Source of the DNA: a bacterium
GTDB lineage: Bacteria; Chloroflexota; Anaerolineae; Caldilineales; Caldilineaceae
Direction of reading: 5' to 3'
Assembly: GCA_016124945.1 (NCBI GenBank)
Contig: WGMT01000051.1
Span: 19,628-83,627, forward strand
Length of the DNA: 64,000 bases
Shown in pieces: positions 41,038 through 49,423 of this stretch. The notes beneath the pieces are model-generated. The model was given only the letters and a program-made list of their open reading frames with translations. It searched no databases and was not told where the DNA came from. Numbering within the stretch: position 1 is the stretch's first letter; every line of letters starts with the position of its first letter. A program made the translations under genes and the position numbers.

Positions 41038-43425
41038 ATGTTTCCGCCAGCCTATGCACGCCGCCGACTGTCTTTTGTACTGTTCGGTCTGCTTTTGCTT
41101 GTGTTGACGCCGCTGAGCATCCTTGCCCAAGGAATCCCCAACCCGCCTCTTCCGGTTGAGCCGCCTATGTTCCAGATCCGCGATACCGTGGACGTACAAC
41201 TGCACAGCGTCGAGGCGACCATTGAAGGCAACGTGGCCGCTGTGCACGTGACGCAGCGCTTCTTCAACCCAACCCGCCAACAACTAGAAGGCACCTTTGT
41301 CTTCCCCCTGCCCGCGGACGCCGCCATCGGCGATTTTCAGATGACGGTGGACGGTCAGGTGTTGGAAGGCAAGCTTTACCGCGCCGAGGAAGCGCGTTCG
41401 ATCTATGAAGAGATCGTCCGTTCGCTGCGTGATCCGGCGCTGTTAGAGTATCTGGGCCAGGGACTCTTCCAAGCCAGCGTCTTTCCGATCCCTGCCGGGG
41501 CGACGCGTACAGTGGAACTGACCTACCGGCAAGTGCTTTCGCTCGACGACGGTCTCTATCGTTTCACCGTCCCCCTGGGCAGTGGAGCCAACCATGCCGC
41601 ACCCCAGACGATGGCGTTGGGCGTGGAATTGCGCGATCAGCCTGGTTTGCGCACCGTCTATAGCCCTAGCCACAACGTTTCGGTGCAGCGTAACGGCGAC
41701 GACCGTGCTATCGTCGGTTTCGAGAGCAACGATCCGGCGGAGATGCGCGATTTTGTCCTTTATTTTGGCACCGACGAGAGCGCCATCGGCCTCGATCTGC
41801 TCTCGTATCAACCCACCGGCGAGGACGGTTTCTTCCTGCTCCTGGCCGCGCCCAGTGTGGATGTGCGCGAACAAGAGGTGATTGCCCGTGATCTGGTGCT
41901 GGTGCTCGACGTGTCGGGTTCGATGCAAGGGGAAAAGATGGAGCAGGCCCGCCGCGCTGCAAAGTACGTGGTGGAAAACCTCAATCCCGAAGACCGTTTC
42001 AACCTCATCGCTTTTTCCACCGGCACCGACGCCTGGTCCGGGTCGCTACAACCGGCGGACGCTGCCGGCCGTGAAGAGGCCCTGGCCTGGATCGATGATC
42101 TACGCGCCAACGGCTCCACCGACATCAACCGTGCCCTGCTCGAAGCGTTGGGGCAGCCAGAGTCTTCTTCGTATAGCGAAGGTGAGGCGGATCGCCGTCC
42201 TGCCTACATTTTGTTCTTGACCGACGGCTTACCCACGCAGGGTGAGCAGGTCCCCGCGCGGATTGTGGCCAACGCGCAGGATAACGCCCCATCTGATCGC
42301 ACGTTGCGTCTCTTTACCTTCGGCGTCGGCTACGATGTCAACACCGATCTGCTAGACGAAGTGAGCCGCGTCCTCGGTGGGCGTAGCAGCTACGTCCGCC
42401 CCGAAGAGGCCATCGACGAAGCTGTGGGCGATTTTTATGCGTCGATCAGTACGCCTGTCCTCTCCAATGTCTCTATCGACGTGGACGGCGCGCAGATCAA
42501 CGATACCTATCCCTTCCCGCTGCCCGATCTCTTTGCCGGGGATCAGCTTGTGTGGGCAGGACGCTACCGCGGCGGCGGCCCCGTCAAGGTGACGTTGCGC
42601 GGCGAGGTTAACGGTGAGGAACGTACCTTTGTCTACGATGATCTTGTGTTGGCGGAACGGGGCGGCGAATCGTCTGTGGCGCGGCTCTGGGCGACGCGCA
42701 AGATCGGGGCGCTGCTCAGCGAAGCGCGTCGTTCGGGGGCGAATCAGGAGATCATCGACGCAATCGTCGATTTGAGCTTGACCTACGGCATAGTCACGCC
42801 GTACACGAGTTATCTGGTCCTCGAGCCGGGGGTACAGACGACGACCAGTTCGGCCACTGCGTCGACGGAGGCGCGCAATACGATGCAAGATGCGCCCGCT
42901 GCAGGGCCTGTTTCGATGGCGGCGGCTGCCGAAGCGGGTGTGGCGGCCGCAGTGGAGGAATCCGCCGCGGCCGAGGCGTCGGGCAGTGTGGCTGTGGCGC
43001 AAAGCCAGCAACGTAGCATGCTCGAAACCGCCGAAACTGCGTCGACAGCTCAGGGTGTGCGTTTCGTAGCGGGTAAGAGTTTCGTACAACAGGGATGGAC
43101 CACGACTGCCCAGGGCGAAACGGTTCCCTTCTGGGTGGACACGCGCTACGACGAGAACTTGCCGGAGCGGACGTTGGTCTTCGGCAGCGACGCCTACTTC
43201 ACCGCCGCAGCCGATCCCGAGATGGCGCAGTGGTTGAGCCTCTCACCCGAGATGACCCTGGTGATCAACGGCGAAGCCGTCCGCGTGACGACACACAACG
43301 GCGAATCACCGATGTCGACGTCACCTCTGGCAACGCCGGAACCGTCCTCACGGCAGCCGGACGCACCCAGCGAAGGCGGATTTTGGTCGCGTATGGGGGA
43401 ATTTTGGCGAGGACTGTGGAGATAG
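41038..43425 (+). CDS. Secreted VIT and von Willebrand A domain protein
   Basis: A 795-residue exported protein. Signal peptide to about residue 31 (FVLFGLLLLVLTPLSILAQG), VIT domain at about 45-175 (GTFVFPLPADAAIGDFQM, ARSIYEEIVRSLRDP), and a vWA domain from about 285 with a MIDAS DVSGSMQGEKMEQ (D291), the later Thr region (NGSTDINRALLEAL), and FLTDGLPTQGE. An Ala/Ser/Thr-rich stretch (610-660) precedes a C-terminal beta-rich part. VIT/vWA proteins form metal-dependent protein contacts; relatives are often envelope-associated. No membrane anchor is visible at the C-end. The start follows AAAGGAG. Confidence 0.88.
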   Translation: MFPPAYARRRLSFVLFGLLLLVLTPLSILAQGIPNPPLPVEPPMFQIRDTVDVQLHSVEATIEGNVAAVHVTQRFFNPTRQQLEGTFVFPLPADAAIGDFQMTVDGQVLEGKLYRAEEARSIYEEIVRSLRDPALLEYLGQGLFQASVFPIPAGATRTVELTYRQVLSLDDGLYRFTVPLGSGANHAAPQTMALGVELRDQPGLRTVYSPSHNVSVQRNGDDRAIVGFESNDPAEMRDFVLYFGTDESAIGLDLLSYQPTGEDGFFLLLAAPSVDVREQEVIARDLVLVLDVSGSMQGEKMEQARRAAKYVVENLNPEDRFNLIAFSTGTDAWSGSLQPADAAGREEALAWIDDLRANGSTDINRALLEALGQPESSSYSEGEADRRPAYILFLTDGLPTQGEQVPARIVANAQDNAPSDRTLRLFTFGVGYDVNTDLLDEVSRVLGGRSSYVRPEEAIDEAVGDFYASISTPVLSNVSIDVDGAQINDTYPFPLPDLFAGDQLVWAGRYRGGGPVKVTLRGEVNGEERTFVYDDLVLAERGGESSVARLWATRKIGALLSEARRSGANQEIIDAIVDLSLTYGIVTPYTSYLVLEPGVQTTTSSATASTEARNTMQDAPAAGPVSMAAAAEAGVAAAVEESAAAEASGSVAVAQSQQRSMLETAETASTAQGVRFVAGKSFVQQGWTTTAQGETVPFWVDTRYDENLPERTLVFGSDAYFTAAADPEMAQWLSLSPEMTLVINGEAVRVTTHNGESPMSTSPLATPEPSSRQPDAPSEGGFWSRMGEFWRGLWR

Positions 43426-43428
43426 TAC

Positions 43429-43526
43429 GTAATGCGTAATACGTGATGCGTAATGGGTAAACGGAGTTGTGTGCCAAATGGGCGATAACGGCGTTTGCCA
43501 ATTACGCATCACGTATCACGCATTAC
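43429..43526. repeat. Inverted 7-bp arrays shared by two convergent gene ends
   Basis: The left arm GTAATGC, GTAATAC, GTGATGC, GTAATGG (43429-43456) follows the vWA gene stop. The right arm CAATTAC, GCATCAC, GTATCAC, GCATTAC (43499-43526) contains the stop of the minus-strand exonuclease gene, so each convergent gene ends in its own arm. Confidence 0.88.
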
Positions 43527-44091
43527 TCTCTCCCGCCACATGCAGCAACACCGCCCGCGCCAACCGCGCGTCGTCTGCGGCGCGATGACTGTTGGGGAGG
43601 TTGAGACGACATTGGCGGCCTGCTTTTTCCAGGCTCTGCCAGCGGAAGCCGCCGTAGCCCCGTTCGCCGTAGTAGCGGGCATAGAGTTGCATGATACAGA
43701 ATGAGGTGAGCGCTTCACGGGTCCATACGAGTTGGGCGAAGCGGTGGGATTGGGCCAACATGCGCAGATCAAAGTCGGCGTTGAAGATACCGACGGTCCG
43801 TCCTTGCAGGAACGGCTCAATCTGCGGCCACAGATCGCCCCAGGTCGGCGCGCCGGCCACTGCCGCGTTTGAGATGCCGTGGATTTGGGCCGCACCTGCC
43901 GGTATCGGGTAACGGGGTTTGACCAAACTCTCAAAAAGTGGGGCGCCATCGTGATCAAGGACGGCGATTTCCACGATCTCCGCACGGTCATCAAGCCCGG
44001 TGGTTTCTGTGTCCAGGTAAATTGGCTTCTGATTAAACCATCGCCGCGCCTCTTCAATGGCGCTTTGGCGCGCTGCACTCTGCGAAAGCAT
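43516..44091 (-). CDS. DEDDh-type 3'-5' exonuclease
   Basis: A 191-residue DnaQ-like nuclease. PIYLDTETTGL has the first Asp-Glu pair, GIFNADFDLRML the second Asp, and NSHRAADDARL the His and final Asp, so all DEDDh metal and base residues are present. It is a stand-alone exonuclease domain, possibly used in DNA repair or RNA trimming. ATG 44091 is used here; an in-frame TTG at 44103 is equally possible because neither has a strong binding site. The TGA stop is formed inside the 7-bp repeat array. Confidence 0.88.
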   Translation of the reverse strand: MLSQSAARQSAIEEARRWFNQKPIYLDTETTGLDDRAEIVEIAVLDHDGAPLFESLVKPRYPIPAGAAQIHGISNAAVAGAPTWGDLWPQIEPFLQGRTVGIFNADFDLRMLAQSHRFAQLVWTREALTSFCIMQLYARYYGERGYGGFRWQSLEKAGRQCRLNLPNSHRAADDARLARAVLLHVAGESNA

Positions 44092-44112
44092 GGGATTATC
44101 CAATCTCAGTAC

Positions 44113-44213
44113 TTCACGATTCTCTGCGAAATTGCGGAGAGAGCATCCTCAGATGCGGCTTGTTCAGGTCTATCCGGCATCTGAGGATGCCTACTCCGCG
44201 TCAAAATCGTGAA
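44113..44213. repeat. Dispersed hairpin element copy 4 nested in an outer arm pair
   Basis: Inner arms 44134-44158 and 44174-44199 carry the GCGGAGAGAGCATCCTCAG core. Outer arms TTCACGATT (44113-44121) and AATCGTGAA (44205-44213) match the start of the arm at 10209. Confidence 0.82.
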
Positions 44214-44328
44214 TTACAGAATCTAGAACGAGTGGCAATAGAGTTGTCTTCATTTTACTCCGCACGAAACGGTTAGACAACTTGGCCCTGAATGCCAGTT
44301 TCACCAAGCCGCTTCTGCTGGTCCATGC

Positions 44329-44334
44329 TATACT
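44329..44334 (+). promoter_or_regulatory. -10 element seven bases before a start codon
   Basis: TATACT at 44329-44334 is followed by six bases and ATG 44341. Transcription would start at or next to the start codon, giving a leaderless mRNA; there is no ribosome binding site upstream. No good -35 is visible. Confidence 0.45.
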
Positions 44335-44340
44335 GTAGAC

Positions 44341-44988
44341 ATGGAAAACACACCTATCGCCGCCGTAATCGCCGCCGCCGGCATGAGCCGCCGCATGGGC
44401 GAATTCAAGCAACTCCTCCCATGGGGACAGTCGACTGTCATCGCTTCAGTAGTCGCCAATTTGGCCGCAGCGGGCGCGTCACCGATCCTGTGTGTGGTGG
44501 GTCACCGCGGGGACGCGGTTGCCGGCGCGCTGGCCGGTTTGCCGGCGCAGGTACTCTACAATTCGGACTATGCCGAAATTGAGATGCTACGCTCCTACCA
44601 GATCGGCGTTCGCTCCTTGTGTGCTGACCCAGCTATGGACGCCCCTGGTACACTCCTGGCCCTTGGCGATCAACCCCACATTCCTGTAGACGTGCTCCAA
44701 CGTATCATCAAAGAAGCGAAGCTGACGCCGGATCAACTTGTGATCCCCAGCCATCAAATGCGTCGTGGACACCCAATCTACCTGCCGCGTCGACTCTGGC
44801 CCAATCTGCTGGCCCTAGGAGCGGACCAATCTTTGCGCGATCTGCTCAACCGTCCTGGCGAAGCGGTTGCCTACGTCGAAGTCGACACCGACGCTATCCG
44901 ACGCGATATGGATTATTGGGTGGACTATCAGGCGTTGTTAGCGGAGACGACCGACGACCGACAACCGACGACGTGTGAAAGTGCGTGA
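44341..44988 (+). CDS. Molybdenum cofactor nucleotidyltransferase (MocA/MobA-like)
   Basis: A 215-residue NTP-transferase fold protein. IAAAGMSRRMGEFKQLLPWG is the nucleotide-binding signature with the RMG and catalytic Lys; LLALGDQPHIPVDVL contains the metal-binding Asp; and RRGHPIYLPRRLW fits MocA-type CTP:molybdopterin cytidylyltransferases. It sits directly before two XdhC-type genes, fitting maturation of a xanthine dehydrogenase-family enzyme. The C-terminal tail TTDDRQPTT is encoded by the following repeat and is probably non-functional. Translation may start on a leaderless mRNA. Confidence 0.85.
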   Translation: MENTPIAAVIAAAGMSRRMGEFKQLLPWGQSTVIASVVANLAAAGASPILCVVGHRGDAVAGALAGLPAQVLYNSDYAEIEMLRSYQIGVRSLCADPAMDAPGTLLALGDQPHIPVDVLQRIIKEAKLTPDQLVIPSHQMRRGHPIYLPRRLWPNLLALGADQSLRDLLNRPGEAVAYVEVDTDAIRRDMDYWVDYQALLAETTDDRQPTTCESA

Positions 44989-45089
44989 CACAACAAGTGC
45001 AGTGCTTTCGTCGACTAACCAGCGAACCGCACACTCATTCGCCATAAACGAATCCGTCGTCGGTCGTCCATCGTCCGTCATCCGTCGTC
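44946..45089. repeat. Inverted 7-bp arrays starting inside a coding region
   Basis: The left arm GACGACC twice, GACAACC, GACGACG (44946-44973) lies within the last codons of the upstream gene. The right arm CGTCGTC, GGTCGTC, CATCGTC, CGTCATC, CGTCGTC is at 45055-45089. Confidence 0.85.
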
Positions 45090-45115
45090 AAGACACCCAT
45101 TCACGAGGTTAAACC

Positions 45116-45442
45116 ATGTCATCCACCATTTACCATCACCTACAAACGATGATTGAGAGCGGCGACAACGTGGCAGTGGCCACGATTGTGGACGCCAAAG
45201 GATCGGTGCCGCGTGAAGTCGGCGCCAAGATGATTATTCATCCGTTGGGCAAACATGTAGGCACTGTCGGCGGCGGCTGCGGCGAAGCAGACGTGATCCG
45301 CGCCGGGATCGACGTAATCCAAGACGGCATCCCTCGCACCATCCACGTAGACCTGACCGAAGACATCTCGATGCAGTCTTTAGGCGTGTGCGGCGGAGTG
45401 ATGGATGTGTTTGTGGAACGATGGGGAGGGGATAGTGCGTAA
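45116..45442 (+). CDS. XdhC/CoxI N-domain protein
   Basis: A 108-residue protein made only of the CoxI/XdhC N-terminal domain: ATIVDAKGSVPREVGAKMII, VGTVGGGCGEADVI, and the C-terminal LGVCGGVMDVFVE with the conserved cysteine motifs. Such proteins help insert sulphurated molybdenum cofactor into hydroxylases. The Rossmann half is encoded separately by the next gene, a split form of XdhC. The start follows GAGGT. The TAA stop lies in the first unit of the next array. Confidence 0.85.
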   Translation: MSSTIYHHLQTMIESGDNVAVATIVDAKGSVPREVGAKMIIHPLGKHVGTVGGGCGEADVIRAGIDVIQDGIPRTIHVDLTEDISMQSLGVCGGVMDVFVERWGGDSA

Positions 45443-45522
45443 CGCGTAATTCGTAGTTCGTCGACAAAATCGCTTTCCAATTGGGAACCAATTTGGTTGA
45501 TCAATTACGCATTACGCATTAG
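45439..45522. repeat. Inverted 7-bp arrays between split xdhC genes
   Basis: The left arm GTAACGC, GTAATTC, GTAGTTC (45439-45459) contains the stop of the upstream gene. The right arm CAATTAC, GCATTAC, GCATTAG is at 45502-45522. Confidence 0.82.
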
Positions 45523-45598
45523 TAGTAGAACCAATCAATTTTATCAGGATCGGCAGTGGATCCGATCCTAATTCACACTAGAACGGATACATAAAAAG

Positions 45599-46438
45599 AT
45601 GGATCGTTCCGTCATCGAAACGTTGACCGATTCCATTGAACGGCGCGAAGCGGTGGCCCTGGTCACCGTTACAGTTGCAGACGGTGACTTCGCTGTCTCC
45701 CTCGGCAACCACGCCGTCGTCTGGCCTGAAGTGGAGCGTCAGCCCGTCGGCGCCCTCAATTTGGGCGCGCTGGAACCGCAGGTGCTTGTCGACGTACGCA
45801 CAGCTATCGAAGGCAAAACACACCGCACCCTGCAATATGACACGGCCCAGGGCAAAGTCTCTGTTTTTGTGGAAGTGCAAAAGCGCCCGCCCCACCTGAT
45901 TGTTGTCGGCGCAGGCCATATCGCCGTGCCCCTGGCCGCCATTGCCAAGATCAGCGAATTCCAGGTCACCGTGCTCGACGACCGGCCGCAGTACGCCCAT
46001 GCCGCCCGCTTTCCCACGGCGGATCAGGTGATCGCAGGCCCCTTCCGCGCCGAATTAGACAGGCTGCGCCAGGGCAAACCCGTCTTCGACAACGACACCT
46101 ATATTGTCCTTGTTACTCGCGGACATCAATACGACGTGGAGTCGCTATTAGAGGTCATCGACGACCCGCTGGCCTACATCGGCATGATCGGCAGCCAGCG
46201 GCGCATTCGGGCCGTCTTCGAGCTATTAGAGAACGAAGAGGGGATCGACCCGCGCAAGTTCGACGGTGTCTACGCGCCAATCGGTCTCGATATCGCCGCC
46301 ATCACCCCCGCCGAAATTGCCGTCTGCATCATGGCCGAGATCATCAACGTCATGCGCGGCGGGCCGGCGGAGGGGTTGAGCCGGCAGATTCGGCGCGAAC
46401 GGGCGGAAAGATTGGCGCGGGTGCAGAAAAGAGAATAG
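45599..46438 (+). CDS. XdhC family protein with Rossmann domain
   Basis: A 279-residue protein. Residues 1-95 look like a degenerate CoxI domain lacking its cysteine motifs; from about 100 a Rossmann fold begins with LIVVGAGHIAVPLAAIA, followed by VTVLDDRPQYAHAARFP, YIGMIGSQRRI and APIGLDIAA, all XdhC_C features. It would act with the preceding protein in molybdenum-cofactor handling for a xanthine dehydrogenase or CO dehydrogenase-type enzyme. No structural genes for such an enzyme are in this window. The start codon has only a weak binding site. Confidence 0.85.
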   Translation: MDRSVIETLTDSIERREAVALVTVTVADGDFAVSLGNHAVVWPEVERQPVGALNLGALEPQVLVDVRTAIEGKTHRTLQYDTAQGKVSVFVEVQKRPPHLIVVGAGHIAVPLAAIAKISEFQVTVLDDRPQYAHAARFPTADQVIAGPFRAELDRLRQGKPVFDNDTYIVLVTRGHQYDVESLLEVIDDPLAYIGMIGSQRRIRAVFELLENEEGIDPRKFDGVYAPIGLDIAAITPAEIAVCIMAEIINVMRGGPAEGLSRQIRRERAERLARVQKRE

Positions 46439-46477
46439 GCGATTGGGGGATTTTTTATTTCATCGACTGCGGTAGAC

Positions 46478-46585
46478 TTTTGTGGACACGGATCTGCAGA
46501 AAACACGGATTGAACACGCAGATTGAGAGGACAAAAAAACGGACTGGAAGAAATCTGTGTTTCTCCCAATCCGTGTCCACAAAAA
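46478..46585. repeat. Hairpin between convergent genes
   Basis: TTTTGTGGACACGGAT (46478-46493) pairs with ATCCGTGTCCACAAAA (46570-46585). The loop repeats the ACACGGATTG/CACGCAGATTG words. Flanking A- and T-runs allow termination on both strands. Confidence 0.78.
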
Positions 46586-46620
46586 ACAGAAATCAGACGC
46601 TCAGAGCGATCCCCAATCTC

Positions 46621-47283
46621 TTAATCGCCCAATTGCTCAATCAGCGTGCGCACAAACTCAATCTCATCCTCATTCACCGTATGCCCCATGCCCGGGTAGA
46701 TGCGCTTGGTCACAGTTGCCCCCATGCGCTCGAAGACCGTGGCCGACTCGTCCACCCGCTCGATGGGAATGTGGAAGTCGACGTCGCTACAGCCGAGGAA
46801 GACAGGTGTGCCTTCCAGGCTGCCGCCGAAGGTCCACTCTGTGCCAGGTGGACCAATCAAGCCGCCACTCAGACCAACGATGCCGCCGTATTTGCCTGCA
46901 TTGCGCACCGCATACTCCTGCACGAGACATGCCCCTTGTGAAAAGCCAAGCAGCACAACCTTTTCCTGTGGAATGCCCTGTTCGCCTACCTGTTCAACAA
47001 GACTATCCACCAACGCCAACGCCGAGGACAGATTCGGCTCGTTGCTCTCAATGGGGGCGATGAAACGATTGGGGTACCACGTGTTCCCCGCTGCCTGTGG
47101 TGCAACGAAGACGAATCCATCTTGCGCAAACAGGCGCGCCAGCCCCAGCATGTCCTCTGCAGAACTGCCCCGGCCATGAATCAGGATCATGGCGGCTTTT
47201 GCCTCAGCCAACTTCGCACCGATGACGCGCACCGGCAGCCCGCCATGCGGCGCGGGGACGTGCTTTGTCTCCACTTTGATCAT
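46621..47283 (-). CDS. Phospholipase/carboxylesterase family hydrolase (MhqD-like)
   Basis: A 220-residue alpha/beta hydrolase. MILIHGRGSSAEDM forms the oxyanion region, LLGFSQGACL the nucleophile elbow with the serine, CSDVDFHIP the Asp and YPGMGHTVNEDE the His. It matches the small carboxylesterases paired with ring-cleaving dioxygenases in quinone-stress operons (MhqD in Bacillus subtilis). Its ATG overlaps the dioxygenase stop as ATGA, so it is the last gene of that operon and probably coupled in translation. Confidence 0.87.
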   Translation of the reverse strand: MIKVETKHVPAPHGGLPVRVIGAKLAEAKAAMILIHGRGSSAEDMLGLARLFAQDGFVFVAPQAAGNTWYPNRFIAPIESNEPNLSSALALVDSLVEQVGEQGIPQEKVVLLGFSQGACLVQEYAVRNAGKYGGIVGLSGGLIGPPGTEWTFGGSLEGTPVFLGCSDVDFHIPIERVDESATVFERMGATVTKRIYPGMGHTVNEDEIEFVRTLIEQLGD

Positions 47284-48374
47284 TTCATCACCTCTCTGTT
47301 CCCCTGAGGAACGTGTAAGGGCGTCAATGTCGCTTCGATTTCACTGCGTCGACGCGCCAACTGGGGCGGTAGCATCAGCTTCTCGCCAAGGCTAGACACG
47401 TCTTCATCCACTGCAAAACCAGGACCGGCTGTGGCGATCTCAACGATGTGACCGTCAGGATCGCGGCTGTAGATGCTCTTAAAGTAGCTGCGATCCATCA
47501 CCGGCGACACCGGCCAACCGATGCGCTCCAGCTTTTCCTTGAAGAATGCCTGTGCCGCGTCGTGGGGGACGCTGAAGGCGAAGTGGTGTGTCTGTCCCTG
47601 ACCCATACGTACCTGCCGTTCCTGGCCGGGGCGACGCTCAAAGTAGGTGATGAGGGTGCCCGGTTTGCCGTTGTCCACCCCCCAATACCAGTGCGCCGAC
47701 GTCGGGTCGTCGAAGTTCGATGTCATCTTCACCCGCTGCATACCGAGGATGTCGGCGTAGAAGGCGTGGGTGCGCTCAATGTTGGCGGCGATGGCCGAGA
47801 TGTGGTGCATGCCGTGGGCCAGCGCCATGTCCGGCGTAATTTGCTCAACCGGATCCGGCCATGTCGTCTTGTGGATCATCTCTTCGTCGCGATTGCGCAC
47901 CATCATCTCGTGTGGGGGATCGAGTTTGGCGCTGCCCAGCGTCTCCGCCGGCTCGTCACGTGTGAAGCCGGGCCCGTCGGTGGCGATTTCGATGATCGTG
48001 CCGTCGGGGTCCTTGAAATAGATGGAGGTGAAGTAGTGGCGGTCGTAGGGTCCGTCCACTTTGACGTCCAGGTCAGTCAGCCGCCGCTTCCACTTGAGCA
48101 GACCGTCGTAATCGGCCACACGCAGGGCGTAGTGGTGTGTGCCGCCCAGCCCTGGCGCGCCCTTGGGCGCCTGTTTCCACTCGAAGAAGGTGATCGCCGT
48201 CCCCGGGCTGCCGATGCGATCCCCGAAATAGAGGTGATAGCTGCCCGGATCGTCGAAATTGACCGTCTGCTTCACCAGGCGCAGACCCAAAACGCCGGTG
48301 TAGAAGTTCACCGTCCGCTGCGCATCGCCGCAGACGATGGTGATGTGGTGCAGTCCTGTGATGTTTGGATTCAT
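47280..48374 (-). CDS. Ring-cleaving dioxygenase of the glyoxalase fold (MhqO-like)
   Basis: A 364-residue protein built of two glyoxalase/bleomycin-resistance modules: residues 1-150 (LHHITIVCGDAQRTVNFYTGVLGL, THHYALRV, ATDGPGFTRDE) and 165-320 (MHHISAIAANIERTHAFYADILGM, THHFAFSV, ATAGPGFAVDE). The repeated His and Glu residues are candidate metal ligands. This arrangement is that of MhqO/MhqA-type hydroquinone dioxygenases, which open quinol rings. ATG 48374 follows GGAGG-type sequence; the longer frame to 48470 is unsupported. It overlaps the esterase gene by 4 bp. Confidence 0.88.
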   Translation of the reverse strand: MNPNITGLHHITIVCGDAQRTVNFYTGVLGLRLVKQTVNFDDPGSYHLYFGDRIGSPGTAITFFEWKQAPKGAPGLGGTHHYALRVADYDGLLKWKRRLTDLDVKVDGPYDRHYFTSIYFKDPDGTIIEIATDGPGFTRDEPAETLGSAKLDPPHEMMVRNRDEEMIHKTTWPDPVEQITPDMALAHGMHHISAIAANIERTHAFYADILGMQRVKMTSNFDDPTSAHWYWGVDNGKPGTLITYFERRPGQERQVRMGQGQTHHFAFSVPHDAAQAFFKEKLERIGWPVSPVMDRSYFKSIYSRDPDGHIVEIATAGPGFAVDEDVSSLGEKLMLPPQLARRRSEIEATLTPLHVPQGNREVMK

Positions 48375-48487
48375 GTTGTCCCTCCTGGGGGGATGACAAG
48401 GTGACACGGCGCGTGGGTGACAAGGTGATTCCAATGGCGAAATCGTCGCGCCCAAGCCCGCCGAATTCATTCGGCGTCTGATACGGG

Positions 48488-48560
48488 GAACCGGCTGAAG
48501 CCGGTTCTGGGAACACGATTTATCGTGTTTCCCATCTCAGCCGGCGGTTTCAACCGCTGG
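48488..48560. repeat. Cluster of three short palindromes
   Basis: GAACCGGCT/AGCCGGTTC (48488-48507), GGGAACACGAT with ATCGTGTTTCCC (48508-48533) and CCGGCGGTTTCAACCGCTGG (48541-48560) lie side by side between the flavin reductase and dioxygenase genes. They look like a composite small repeat. Confidence 0.75.
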
Positions 48561-48643
48561 GGCTTTGGCGCAACAGCATTGAAATCCCGCCCTGACACAG
48601 AAATGCGCCGTCAGGCGCTACAGAAATCGCAATTCGCAATCCG

Positions 48644-49234
48644 CTATTCGCGAATCAACTCAAACAGATCATTCACCCGACAATAGCTGTTCCCCGCCAA
48701 CCGCCCCACCGGCCTGAGCGCGGCGATGTCGACGTAACGTCCATCGTAGACGTCCTCGCGGACGTGGATGGCGTGCACTTCGCCGAAGATGACGCCGTTG
48801 CCGCCCACTTCCACGATCTGCACCAGCTTGCACTCGTACGAAACCGGTGCCTCCGCTACCCGCGGCGCTCGCACCACCACACCTGGTGCAGGCGTCACCC
48901 CGGCCATCTCGAATTCGGAGACGCCGTGGGGGTAGGTGGTGGCCGATTTGTTCATGGCGGGCGCGTTGGCCTCGTCTACAATGTTGATCACAAACTCGCC
49001 TGTCTCCACTGCGTTGACCCACGTGTCCTTGCGGCTGCCGTCGGGTTTGTGGCTCACCGAAAAGATCATCGTCAACGGGCTATTGCTGACTACGGTGAAG
49101 TACGAAAAGGGCGCCAGGTTCGTCTGTCCCTGCGCGTTGGCTGAACTGACCCACGCAATAGGGCGAGGCACCACCGTCCCTGTCACCAGTTTATACAACT
49201 CGCGTTCGGGCAGATCGTTGGGTTTGAGGATCAT
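48644..49234 (-). CDS. Flavin reductase family protein
   Basis: A 196-residue split-barrel FMN-binding protein. GTVVPRPIAWVSSANAQGQTNLAPFSYF and SNSPLTMIFSVS are the flavin-binding blocks of the family, and KDTWVNAVETGEFVINIV is also typical. It may bind FMN and reduce flavin or quinones. Between a MarR regulator and a dioxygenase, quinone reduction in a stress response is a fitting but unproven role. The start ATG 49234 lies close to GGAG. The TAG stop is formed in a TTCGCGAATAGCGGATTGCG heptamer-like repeat. Confidence 0.85.
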   Translation of the reverse strand: MILKPNDLPERELYKLVTGTVVPRPIAWVSSANAQGQTNLAPFSYFTVVSNSPLTMIFSVSHKPDGSRKDTWVNAVETGEFVINIVDEANAPAMNKSATTYPHGVSEFEMAGVTPAPGVVVRAPRVAEAPVSYECKLVQIVEVGGNGVIFGEVHAIHVREDVYDGRYVDIAALRPVGRLAGNSYCRVNDLFELIRE

Positions 49235-49289
49235 GGGAGAGGCTCCGTTGGGTGAATTGATTCTGGATTGGTATGTTGGTGAGAAGATC

Positions 49290-49423
49290 GTAGTGCGTAG
49301 TGCGTGTACCAGTGGAGATTGGCGCCGGTACATTGGGATCTTTTGCGCTGAAAGAACGTCACCAATAGACCAATAAAACACCAATATCCTCTACTGGTCC
49401 ACGCACCACGCACTACGCACTAC
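49290..49423. repeat. Inverted 7-bp arrays between marR and the flavin reductase gene
   Basis: GTAGTGC twice, GTGTACC, AGTGGAG (49290-49317) face GCACCAC, GCACTAC twice (49403-49423). The stop of the MarR gene (49413-49415) lies in the second arm, read from the minus strand. Confidence 0.85.
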
